DNA of 64,000 nucleotides from Denitrobaculum sp965225735 (GTDB taxonomy: Bacteria; Pseudomonadota; Alphaproteobacteria; Kiloniellales; Kiloniellaceae): contig CBDDBN010000025.1 of NCBI GenBank assembly GCA_965225735.1, forward strand, positions 324,560-388,559, written 5' to 3'. The notes below the pieces were generated by a model that saw only the letters and a list, made by a program, of their open reading frames with translations, had not been told where the DNA came from and did not search any database. Numbering within the stretch: position 1 is the stretch's first letter; each line of letters begins with the position of its first letter. The translations under genes and the position numbers were made by a program. Shown here piece by piece: positions 8,716-15,779 of this stretch.

Positions 8716-9071
8716 TGTCCACACCTGAAACGCTTGTTTCCTGGGCCGTCGAAATCGGCTTCGCGCTGATCATGCTCTCCGTGCTGCTGGCCTTCCTGCG
8801 CCTGGCCAAGGGGCCGAGCCTGCCGGATCGGGTGGTCGCGCTCGATCTCATGACGATTCTGGCGGTGGCCTTCTCGGCGCTCTTCGCCATCGCCGCCGAC
8901 GAGCCGGCCTTTCTTGACGTGGCCATCGCCCTTGCGCTGGTCGCGTTCCTGGCGACCATCGCCTTCGCGCGTTTCGCCGAACGCCGCCGTGTGCGGACAT
9001 TGGATCAGGCGTCTCCCGAAAGCCTGCCTGGACAAACCACGGCGCAGCCGCAATCAGGAGATCAGCCATGA
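8712..9071 (+). CDS. mrpF: Mrp antiporter subunit F
   Basis: A 119-residue protein with three membrane helices. RLAKGPSLPDRVVALDLMTI is the MnhF/MrpF signature. About 30 extra hydrophilic residues (from RFAERRRVRTL on) trail the last helix, slightly longer than the usual 90-100 residues for this subunit. The start overlaps mrpE and the stop overlaps mrpG. Confidence 0.92.
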   Translation: MMSTPETLVSWAVEIGFALIMLSVLLAFLRLAKGPSLPDRVVALDLMTILAVAFSALFAIAADEPAFLDVAIALALVAFLATIAFARFAERRRVRTLDQASPESLPGQTTAQPQSGDQP

Positions 9072-9436
9072 CAGAGATCGCCGTCGCGTTCTTCATTCTG
9101 GCCGGCGGGCTCTTTTCCCTCGCGGCCGCCGTCGGCGTTCTGCGCCTGCCGGACGTTCTGATCCGCATGCATGCCTCGACCAAGGCGGGAACACTGGGCT
9201 GCGGATTGATCCTGGTCGCCGTGGCGCTGCACTTCGGAGAAGGCGCGATCGTCGCCCGCTCCATCGCCGCGATCGTCTTCCTGATCCTCACCGCACCGGT
9301 CGCCGCCCACCTGATCGGCCGCGCCGCCTACCGGACCGGCGTGCCCTTATGGCATGGCACGGTCATGGACGAACTCTCGACGAACTCGCAGCATCGAGGC
9401 GGTGGTTCACCGCAAGAGACCAGCAAGCGATCCTAA
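9068..9436 (+). CDS. mrpG: Mrp antiporter subunit G
   Basis: A 122-residue protein with three membrane helices. GVLRLPDVLIRMHASTKAGT is the MnhG/MrpG family motif. It is the last gene of the operon. Its stop overlaps by four bases, tail to tail, with the stop of arsJ on the other strand (9433-9436), so the two operons converge with no room for a terminator between them. Confidence 0.92.
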   Translation: MTEIAVAFFILAGGLFSLAAAVGVLRLPDVLIRMHASTKAGTLGCGLILVAVALHFGEGAIVARSIAAIVFLILTAPVAAHLIGRAAYRTGVPLWHGTVMDELSTNSQHRGGGSPQETSKRS

Positions 9437-10725
9437 TCCGCAGCGTGAGAAACGCTCTTGGTATGACGCGACAGGCCGGTCGCGCAGAGAAAGCTGAGCG
9501 CGGACATCGCCGCGGCTGTCGCGAGACAGAGCGCGAGGCCGCCGAACTGATAACTGAGACCGGAGAGCAGAGTTCCGAGCAGGCGTCCAGCCGCGTTGGA
9601 CATGTAGTAGAAGCCGACATCCATAGTGACGCGCGCCGAAGAGGTGAAGGCGAGTATGAGGTAGGAGTGCAGTGACGAGTTCACTGCAAAGACCGCACCG
9701 AACAGCAGCAGACCCGCCACCAGCGTCACTGTCAGCCAATCCGATGCGGCATGCGGCGAAAGCCAGGCCGCTGCGGCCAGACCGGCGGGAACGAGCGTCA
9801 GAAGACCGACCCAGAGCCGGGCAAGTCTGACCGTCTCCGCCAGGCTCTTCCGCCGCGCGCGCAGCAGCTTCGGGGCTGTCGCCTGTATCACGCCGTAGCC
9901 GATAATCCAGAGCGCCATGAAGGCGCCGATCTGAAAGAAGGCCTCGCGGTTCCCCGCAGCCGAACCGTCCGACAAGACGCTGTAGAAATAGATCGGAATC
10001 CCGACGACGAACCAGGTATCGCGAGCGCCGAAGAGAAAGAGACGCGCCGCCGAGAGCCGGTTCACATTGGCGTCTTTCGAGAAGACCTCGCGAAACTTCG
10101 CACCCTTTTTACCGCCGGAAAGACCGCCCGGCATGAGGAAGAACACCGCGGCCAGGATCACCGCGAGCGCGATGGCCATGGCCTGCACCGAAGACTCGAA
10201 ACCGATGGTTCCCAGAAGGAGCGTGCCAAGCAGGAAGCCAAGTCCTTTGACGGCGTTCTTCGATCCGGTCAGCAGCGCGACCCAGCGAAAGAGCGCCCCC
10301 TCCTCATTGGCCGGTGCGAGGATCTTGACCGCGCTCTTGGAACTCATCTTAGCGAGATCCTTGGCGACGCCGGAGACGCCCTGCACCGCCATCACGAAGA
10401 CCACAGAAACCAGGAGGCTCCAGCCGGTGTCGAGCTGCGTCAGCGCAAGCAGAGCGCCAATCTGCAGGACAAGGCCAGCGTAGAGCGTGCTCGTCAGGCC
10501 AAAGCGCGCCGCGATCCAGCCCGCGGAAAGGTTGGTGACGATCCCCATGAATTCATAGAGCAGAAACAGCCAGGCAAGCTCGATGGCGGTAAAGCCGAGC
10601 GTGTGGAAATGCAGCAGCACCAGCATACGCAGCGCACCGTCGGTCAGCATGAAAGCCCAATAGGCCGCCGTCACGACGCCGTATGCCGCCAGGGGATTCG
10701 AAGGCCGCGCTGCGGTCTGGCTCAT
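9433..10725 (-). CDS. arsJ: ArsJ, MFS efflux protein for 1-arseno-3-phosphoglycerate
   Basis: A 430-residue major-facilitator protein with about 12 membrane helices. Runs such as AYWAFMLTDGALRMLVLLHF and GVSGVAKDLAKMSSKSAVK match the ArsJ family. ArsJ exports the unstable organoarsenical made when GAPDH uses arsenate instead of phosphate. The assignment is strongly backed by the adjacent GAPDH gene 12 bp upstream, the usual arsJ partner, and by acr3 and arsRC further upstream in the same operon. It is the last gene of the arsenic operon and ends against mrpG. Confidence 0.9.
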   Translation of the reverse strand: MSQTAARPSNPLAAYGVVTAAYWAFMLTDGALRMLVLLHFHTLGFTAIELAWLFLLYEFMGIVTNLSAGWIAARFGLTSTLYAGLVLQIGALLALTQLDTGWSLLVSVVFVMAVQGVSGVAKDLAKMSSKSAVKILAPANEEGALFRWVALLTGSKNAVKGLGFLLGTLLLGTIGFESSVQAMAIALAVILAAVFFLMPGGLSGGKKGAKFREVFSKDANVNRLSAARLFLFGARDTWFVVGIPIYFYSVLSDGSAAGNREAFFQIGAFMALWIIGYGVIQATAPKLLRARRKSLAETVRLARLWVGLLTLVPAGLAAAAWLSPHAASDWLTVTLVAGLLLFGAVFAVNSSLHSYLILAFTSSARVTMDVGFYYMSNAAGRLLGTLLSGLSYQFGGLALCLATAAAMSALSFLCATGLSRHTKSVSHAAD

Positions 10726-10737
10726 AGCCCGCCGTCC

Positions 10738-11748
10738 CTACATCGAGGCGGCGACCATGCGCGTGACATCGGCGAGACGCCAGGCATAGCCCCACTCGTT
10801 GTCGTACCAGGCGTAAACCTTCACCTGCGTCCCGTTGACCACCATGGTCGACTGCGCATCGACAATGGCGGAGCGCGGATCGTTGACGTAGTCTGCGGAG
10901 ACCAGTGGCCGGGTCTCGTAGCCAAGAATACCGGCCAGGCCGTCTTTGGACCATTTCTCGAACAGCGCGTTCACTTCCTCGACCGTGGTCGCGCGTTTCA
11001 TCTCGAAAACGCAGTCCGTCAGCGAAGCGTTCAACAGCGGAACACGGACCGCATGACCGTTCAGACGCCCCTTGAGCTCCGGATAGATCAAGGTGATCGC
11101 CGTGGCAGAACCGGTGGTCGTCGGGATCAGGGAATTCAACGCCGAGCGGGCGCGCCGCAGATCCTTTGCCGGGCGGTCCACCATGGTTTGGGTATTGGTG
11201 ACGTCATGAATGGTGGTGATCGAGCCATGCTCGATGCCGATTTCTTCGTGCAGCACCTTGACGACCGGCGCCAGGCAGTTGGTCGTGCAGCTGGCCGCGG
11301 TGATCAGGTCATGGGTGGCGGCATCGTAGAGGTCATGATTGACCCCGTAGACCAGATTGAGCGCCGGCGCTTCCTTGACCGGGGCCGAGACAACGACCTT
11401 TTTAACGCCCGCCGCATAGTAGGGCTGCACCTTCGCGGGGGTTTTGAAAACGCCCGTGCAATCCACCACCAGGTCAACGCCAAGTTCAGTAAGCGGTAAC
11501 TCGTCAATCCGGCTGGCAGTCGTCATACGCATACGCTGGCCATTGATAGTCACGCTCTCGGCGTCCGACGAGAAGTCAGCCTTCCAGCGTCCATGTATGG
11601 TGTCGAACTCCAGAAGGTGCGCATGCTGCGCCGGGTCGCCGGTCGCGTCGTTCAGCAGGACAATCTTGCCCGGCAACCCCTCATCAACGAAGGCGCGCAG
11701 AACGAGTTTGCCCATACGGCCCAGGCCGTTGATTGCGATATTGACCAT
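10738..11748 (-). CDS. ArsJ-associated glyceraldehyde-3-phosphate dehydrogenase
   Basis: A 336-residue GAPDH. The N-terminal Rossmann fold (MVNIAINGLGRMGKLVLRAF) is followed by the catalytic domain with the nucleophile motif ASCTTNCLAPVVKVLHEEIG; the C-terminal NEWGYAWRLADVTRMV is typical. In arsenic operons this enzyme couples arsenate to glyceraldehyde-3-phosphate, giving 1-arseno-3-phosphoglycerate for export by ArsJ. Its place between acr3 and arsJ argues for this dedicated role rather than glycolysis. Note TGVFKTPAKVQPYYAAGVKK, where housekeeping enzymes usually have T(G)xFxxxExAxxHxxAGAKK. Confidence 0.9.
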   Translation of the reverse strand: MVNIAINGLGRMGKLVLRAFVDEGLPGKIVLLNDATGDPAQHAHLLEFDTIHGRWKADFSSDAESVTINGQRMRMTTASRIDELPLTELGVDLVVDCTGVFKTPAKVQPYYAAGVKKVVVSAPVKEAPALNLVYGVNHDLYDAATHDLITAASCTTNCLAPVVKVLHEEIGIEHGSITTIHDVTNTQTMVDRPAKDLRRARSALNSLIPTTTGSATAITLIYPELKGRLNGHAVRVPLLNASLTDCVFEMKRATTVEEVNALFEKWSKDGLAGILGYETRPLVSADYVNDPRSAIVDAQSTMVVNGTQVKVYAWYDNEWGYAWRLADVTRMVAASM

Positions 11749-11780
11749 AGGTCGGCTCCAGAAAAATCAGGCCAGAGACA

Positions 11781-12839
11781 TTAGGATGGAAACCAGTGCC
11801 GCGTGCGATTGGCCAGCGCGACCAAAGACAGCATGACCGGAACTTCCACGAGGACGCCGACGACCGTGGCCAGAGCCGCGCCGGAACCCAGACCAAAGAG
11901 ACTGATCGCTACTGCGACCGCGAGTTCGAAAAAATTCGATGTACCGATCAGGGCGCAGGGCGCGGCGACGTTAAAAGGAATCCGCCAGGCCCAGGCAGCG
12001 CCATAGGCAATCACAAAGATGCCGTAGGTTTGCAGCAGCAGCGGCACGGCGATCAGCGCGATCACCAAAGGCCGGTCGAGGATCACCTGCCCCTGGAAAC
12101 CGAACAGCAGCACGACCGTCGCCAGCAGACCGATCACCGAATAGGGTTTCACCTTGGCCTTGAAGTCTTCCACCGCCGCTTCGCCGCCACGCTGGATCAG
12201 GCGCCGACGTGTCTCGTAGCCGGCCGCCAACGGAATCGCGACATAAAGCCCGACTGAAAGTAGCAGGGTTTCCCAGGGCACCGGGATATCTGTCACGCCG
12301 AGCAGCAAGGCCACGATGGGCGCAAAAGCGAAGATCATCACCACATCGTTCACGCTGACCTGTACCAGCGTGTAGGTCGGATCGCCCTTGGTCAGCTGCG
12401 ACCAGACGAAGACCATCGCCGTACAGGGCGCGGCACCGAGCAGGATGACACCCGCAAGATAAGCCTGGGCATCCTCCGGCGGGATCAAGCCGGCGAAGAC
12501 GTACTCGAAAAACAGCACGCCCAGAGCGGCCATGGTGAAAGGCTTGATCAGCCAATTGACCGCCAGGGTCACCACCAAGCCCTTGGGCCGGTCGCCGATC
12601 TGCGCCAGGGCACCGAAGTCGACCCCCACCATCATGGGATAGACCATGGCCCAGATCAGAACCGCGATAACCAGATTGACCTTGGCGATTTCAGCCGACG
12701 CCAAAAGTTCGAAGGCGCCAGGCACAAGGGAGCCGAGCAGCAGACCGGCCAGGATCGCCAAGGCGACCCAAGCGGTGAGCCATTTTTCGAAAAATCCGAT
12801 GCCGCCCGTGTCCGAAGCCGTAGTCTCGAGACTAGACAT
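11781..12839 (-). CDS. acr3: Acr3 family arsenite efflux permease
   Basis: A 352-residue carrier with about ten membrane helices, of the bile/arsenite/riboflavin transporter superfamily. GAAPCTAMVFVWSQLTKGDP carries the conserved Cys of helix 4 that Acr3 proteins need for arsenite extrusion, and GVLVEVPVMLSLVALANRTR the conserved Glu of helix 9. It exports As(III) formed by the ArsC domain encoded just upstream. The ATG at 12837-12839 overlaps the end of arsRC by 8 bp (ATGTCTAG). A longer frame going further upstream lies entirely within arsRC and is not needed. Confidence 0.93.
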   Translation of the reverse strand: MSSLETTASDTGGIGFFEKWLTAWVALAILAGLLLGSLVPGAFELLASAEIAKVNLVIAVLIWAMVYPMMVGVDFGALAQIGDRPKGLVVTLAVNWLIKPFTMAALGVLFFEYVFAGLIPPEDAQAYLAGVILLGAAPCTAMVFVWSQLTKGDPTYTLVQVSVNDVVMIFAFAPIVALLLGVTDIPVPWETLLLSVGLYVAIPLAAGYETRRRLIQRGGEAAVEDFKAKVKPYSVIGLLATVVLLFGFQGQVILDRPLVIALIAVPLLLQTYGIFVIAYGAAWAWRIPFNVAAPCALIGTSNFFELAVAVAISLFGLGSGAALATVVGVLVEVPVMLSLVALANRTRHWFPS

Positions 12840-13710
12840 CAACGCCCGTTCCCGCGGGCGCAGGCGCGTCCGACTGCGCAATATCGTCCAGACTCTTTTG
12901 AAGAGAAATGCTATCGAGCGACGCGATCGGCAGCTCGACGAAAGCGACCATACGATGGTGCAATTGACGGAACGCTTCACGGAACGCGAGCGCTTTTTCA
13001 CCGTCTGTGCCCTCGGTCTTGACCGGATCCTCAACCCCCCAATGCGCGGTCACCGGTAAACCCGCCCAAGGCGGACAGTCTTCGTTCGCCGCGTGGTCGC
13101 AGACCGTAAAGACGAAGTCGAACTGCGGTGCATCGTCATTCTGGAACTCAAGAATGTTTTTGGCGCGCAGGCCGCTGGTGTCGTAGTCGAGCTGGTTGAG
13201 TAGATCGATGGCATAAGGATTGAGAGAGGAAAAAGGACGGGTTCCGGCCGAATAGGCCTGGAACTTCCCCTGCCCCTCCTTATTGAGAATGGATTCGGCA
13301 AAGATCGAGCGCGCCGAGTTTCCGGTACAGATGAAAAGGACATTGAAGATACGCTCTGCCATATCGTCAGTTTCCTGATTGAGTCGTTGAAGAGAGTGCG
13401 CCGCAAGCGGCTCACAAAGTTCGGGGTGCCCCCGGCAGCAGTCCGCGACCAGAAACTGCACCAGCGCGCCGATCCGTTCGAGATTGACGCGATAGTAGAT
13501 CGAGCGTCCATCCCGTTCGGATGTGACGAGACCGGCACGCGACAGCGTCGCCAGATAGACCGACAGGGTATTCTGCTTGAGACCGAGCGGACCCATGATT
13601 TCGCTAGGCCGCACCGCACCGGGCGCCCGCCTGGCAAGCAGGCGAAACACGGCAAGACGGCCCGGATGGCCAAGCGCGGTCAGCGCATCGGTTTCCAGTT
13701 TGAAGCTCAT
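12832..13710 (-). CDS. ArsR-ArsC fusion: arsenic-responsive repressor joined to thioredoxin-type arsenate reductase
   Basis: A 292-residue two-domain protein. Residues 1-110 are an ArsR/SmtB winged helix (SEIMGPLGLKQNTLSVYLAT as recognition region). They end in a cysteine-rich stretch, ADCCRGHPELC, that may bind As(III). From about residue 119 comes a low-molecular-weight phosphatase-type ArsC with the catalytic loop FICTGNSARS (CX5R) and later the cysteine in FTVCDHAANEDCP. Such fusions are found in several alphaproteobacteria. One product would both repress the operon and reduce arsenate to arsenite for the next gene, acr3. A candidate operator lies directly upstream. Confidence 0.92.
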   Translation of the reverse strand: MSFKLETDALTALGHPGRLAVFRLLARRAPGAVRPSEIMGPLGLKQNTLSVYLATLSRAGLVTSERDGRSIYYRVNLERIGALVQFLVADCCRGHPELCEPLAAHSLQRLNQETDDMAERIFNVLFICTGNSARSIFAESILNKEGQGKFQAYSAGTRPFSSLNPYAIDLLNQLDYDTSGLRAKNILEFQNDDAPQFDFVFTVCDHAANEDCPPWAGLPVTAHWGVEDPVKTEGTDGEKALAFREAFRQLHHRMVAFVELPIASLDSISLQKSLDDIAQSDAPAPAGTGVDV

Positions 13711-13720
13711 ACTTCAATAT

Positions 13721-13736
13721 ATCATGTTTTCTTGAT
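13721..13736. promoter_or_regulatory. Candidate ArsR operator upstream of arsRC
   Basis: On the reverse strand the sequence reads ATCAAGAAAACATGAT, an ATCA-N8-TGAT dyad resembling ArsR boxes (ATCAA...TTGAT). It ends 10 bases before the arsRC start, in an AT-rich intergenic strip, where binding would block the arsenic operon's promoter. Confidence 0.5.
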
Positions 13737-13810
13737 TTATAAAGCTTGAAGTTACCCTACCTCCCGGCATACGGCCCCTTTTTTCACCCTCCTTTCGCGA
13801 TGAACAGGTC

Positions 13811-13839
13811 TTGACGAATTATCGATCTTTATATAACTA
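13811..13839 (+). promoter_or_regulatory. Promoter of the second ArsR gene, near-leaderless transcript
   Basis: TTGACG (13811-13816) is a good -35 hexamer. TATAAC (13832-13837, spacer 15) or TAACTA (13834-13839, spacer 17) can serve as -10. Transcription would then begin at about 13844-13847, at or just before the ATG at 13847, for which no ribosome-binding site is visible. This argues for a leaderless mRNA and against an in-frame TTG start at 13811. Confidence 0.45.
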
Positions 13840-13846
13840 CTTTGTT

Positions 13847-14215
13847 ATGGAACAATTTGGTTATAAAGAGAGTCCCCAAAACCTGGACGCGATCTTCGCA
13901 GCGTTGGCCGACCCGACGCGCCGGGCAATTCTCTCGCGTCTGGCAAGCGGAGAAGCCTCCGTGAACGAACTCGCAGCACCGTTCCGGATGAGCCAACCCG
14001 CCGTCTCGAAGCACCTGAAGGTTCTAGAGCGTGCAGGACTCATCGAGCGTCAAATTGACAGGCAGCGGCGGCCAGCGCGGCTGAAGGCGGAGCCGATGGC
14101 GGCAGCCGTCAGCTGGCTGGAAGACTTCAAACAGTTCTGGTCCTCGAGTTTCGATCAGCTTGACGATCTCTTGAATGAACTAAAACAATCCGAAAAAAGG
14201 AAAAAACCGGAATGA
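13847..14215 (+). CDS. ArsR-family regulator paired with an SRPBCC protein
   Basis: A 122-residue winged-helix regulator (DAIFAALADPTRRAILSRLA; FRMSQPAVSKHLKVLERAGL). It lacks the CxC-type metal-binding cysteines of arsenic sensors. It belongs to the SdpR/YvaP-like subgroup that is usually co-transcribed with an AHSA1/SRPBCC protein, as here, where the next gene overlaps by 4 bp. It is probably an autorepressor of this two-gene operon. The start at 13847 is preferred because the upstream TTG is part of the promoter. Confidence 0.85.
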   Translation: MEQFGYKESPQNLDAIFAALADPTRRAILSRLASGEASVNELAAPFRMSQPAVSKHLKVLERAGLIERQIDRQRRPARLKAEPMAAAVSWLEDFKQFWSSSFDQLDDLLNELKQSEKRKKPE

Positions 14216-14706
14216 GCGATTTGCCGACCTACGTGCTGGAACGAACATTCGATGCGCCGCGCGAACTGGTTTGGAAGACCTGGACCGATCCGGATCTGCT
14301 GACCCGCTGGTACGGGCCACGCGTAGAGACAATCGTCCACCAACTTGAGGTAAAGCCCGGCGGCCTTTGGCTAGGCGAAATGCGCTGGGACGGCAACTCG
14401 CACTACCAACGTGTCGAGTACACTGAGGTTTTGCCGCCGGAACGCCTGGTCTGGCTTCACTCGGTTTCCGACGCGGACTGGAACATCATCGCCAACCCCA
14501 TGATGCCGGACTGGCCAAGGGTCTTGCTAACGACTGTCACCTTCGAAGAGGACGGCGACCAGACCCAACTGCGCCTAACCTGGGTTCCCCATGAAGCCAG
14601 CGATGCCGAGATCGCCTGCTTCGCCGGCGCTATGGATGGCATGGGTAAAGGCTGGGGCGCCGGTATGGATCTTCTGGCGGAACTGCTCGCCGAACTGAAG
14701 GCGTAA
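14212..14706 (+). CDS. SRPBCC (AHSA1-type) domain protein
   Basis: A 164-residue single-domain protein. The N-terminus YVLERTFDAPRELVWKTWTD and LLTRWYGP are the classic start of the AHSA1 branch of the START/SRPBCC fold, a hydrophobic-cavity ligand binder. The conserved end DGMGKGWGAGMDLLAELLAE is also present. It overlaps the ArsR gene by four bases. Proteins of this pair are widespread, but the ligand is unknown. Confidence 0.87.
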   Translation: MSDLPTYVLERTFDAPRELVWKTWTDPDLLTRWYGPRVETIVHQLEVKPGGLWLGEMRWDGNSHYQRVEYTEVLPPERLVWLHSVSDADWNIIANPMMPDWPRVLLTTVTFEEDGDQTQLRLTWVPHEASDAEIACFAGAMDGMGKGWGAGMDLLAELLAELKA

Positions 14707-14747
14707 ACGGGCGCAAGAACAGCAGACCTTCGCTTACATCGCAGTTG

Positions 14748-15779
14748 TCATGTGACAAGGCCGCGCTGGTCGTCACGCCCCATTGCCACAAGCAGCGGCG
14801 CATCGTTCTGGCGCGCCTGAAAGGCTTCCTTACTGCCGAGGCCCTGCCAGTCCGCCAGGATCAGGGACTGCGCCACTGCGCCGCCAAGCGTGGCGCCTGG
14901 GCCGGTGACGATGAAGAGATCGGGCGCGAACTCGCGGGCGGCGATTTGGACCGCGCCGGTAAAATCGTAAGGCTCGGTCACCTGATGCCCCAGGGTGTAG
15001 TCCCAAAGCGCGCCGGTATCTGAGCTGTGCGGCCACCAGATGGCGCCTCGCCCATCGATCAGAGGCACTTGGGGCTGCCGGAAGAGCGAGGCAGGTAAGG
15101 CTGCGCGGCCGCGTTCGGAAACCGGCTGCTGCAGATCTGTATGAAAGGCCGCATGATTGGACAGGATCATGGGAAAGCGGTCTTGCACCGGTGGAACTCT
15201 GCTTTCGAAGGCCGCGAGCCCGGCCTCATTTCCCCCCAGCACCAGCATGCCGCCCAGATCGATGGAAAGCGCCAGCTCGTGATCGGCACGGGAATCGATG
15301 TCCTCCACCAGCGCCAGCAATTCCGCCTTGCGTGCACTCTCCGGACGCCAGTCCTCGTTCAAGAAGGGATAGACGATCTGGCCGCCGATCAGGGCTTCCT
15401 GCATCAGGCTGCCCATGGTGTTGACCACCCGGAAACCATCCTCGTCCGATAGGGCCGCAGCGGCAGCGAGGGCGATGTACCAGCCCATGGAATTGCCGGT
15501 GACCGCCACAATCTCGATGTCGTCCGCGAGCGAGCGCGCATCGGCCAGCGAACAGGCGTAGATCAACGGCGAAGCAATGTCGCCACGGCTGTGCGTCGCC
15601 AGCGAGAAGCGCGCCGCCCCATCCAGTTCAGACAGGCTTGGCTGACCCTGTGCCGTTCTGATGCCGTCGAAGGCAGTCATCATGTCGGCCTTGTCCGCAT
15701 GGTGGCGTGTCAGGTACCCCAATTCGGTCTTATTATAGGTGCCCCGCCCCGGACAGATGAGAACCGCCCGCCGGGTCAT
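14748..15779 (-). CDS. FabD-like acyltransferase (ACP S-malonyltransferase family)
   Basis: A 343-residue alpha/beta-hydrolase-like acyltransferase. The nucleophile elbow reads VTGNSMGWY (FabD has GHSLG), with Ser in place. SNHAAFHTDLQQPV corresponds to the FabD segment carrying the catalytic His. Opening MTRRAVLICPGRGTYNKTEL resembles the strand-loop that starts FabD. It would move an acyl group between CoA (or an enzyme-bound donor) and an acyl carrier, but no carrier protein is encoded nearby. The ATG overlaps the stop of the E1 gene (ATGA), so the two are co-translated. Substrate unknown; this is a diverged FabD relative rather than the housekeeping enzyme. Confidence 0.75.
   Translation of the reverse strand: MTRRAVLICPGRGTYNKTELGYLTRHHADKADMMTAFDGIRTAQGQPSLSELDGAARFSLATHSRGDIASPLIYACSLADARSLADDIEIVAVTGNSMGWYIALAAAAALSDEDGFRVVNTMGSLMQEALIGGQIVYPFLNEDWRPESARKAELLALVEDIDSRADHELALSIDLGGMLVLGGNEAGLAAFESRVPPVQDRFPMILSNHAAFHTDLQQPVSERGRAALPASLFRQPQVPLIDGRGAIWWPHSSDTGALWDYTLGHQVTEPYDFTGAVQIAAREFAPDLFIVTGPGATLGGAVAQSLILADWQGLGSKEAFQARQNDAPLLVAMGRDDQRGLVT

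Noticed and set aside
9751..11499. A 582-codon forward frame across arsJ and gapdh
   Set aside because: Antisense shadow; arsJ and GAPDH on the other strand have full family motifs.
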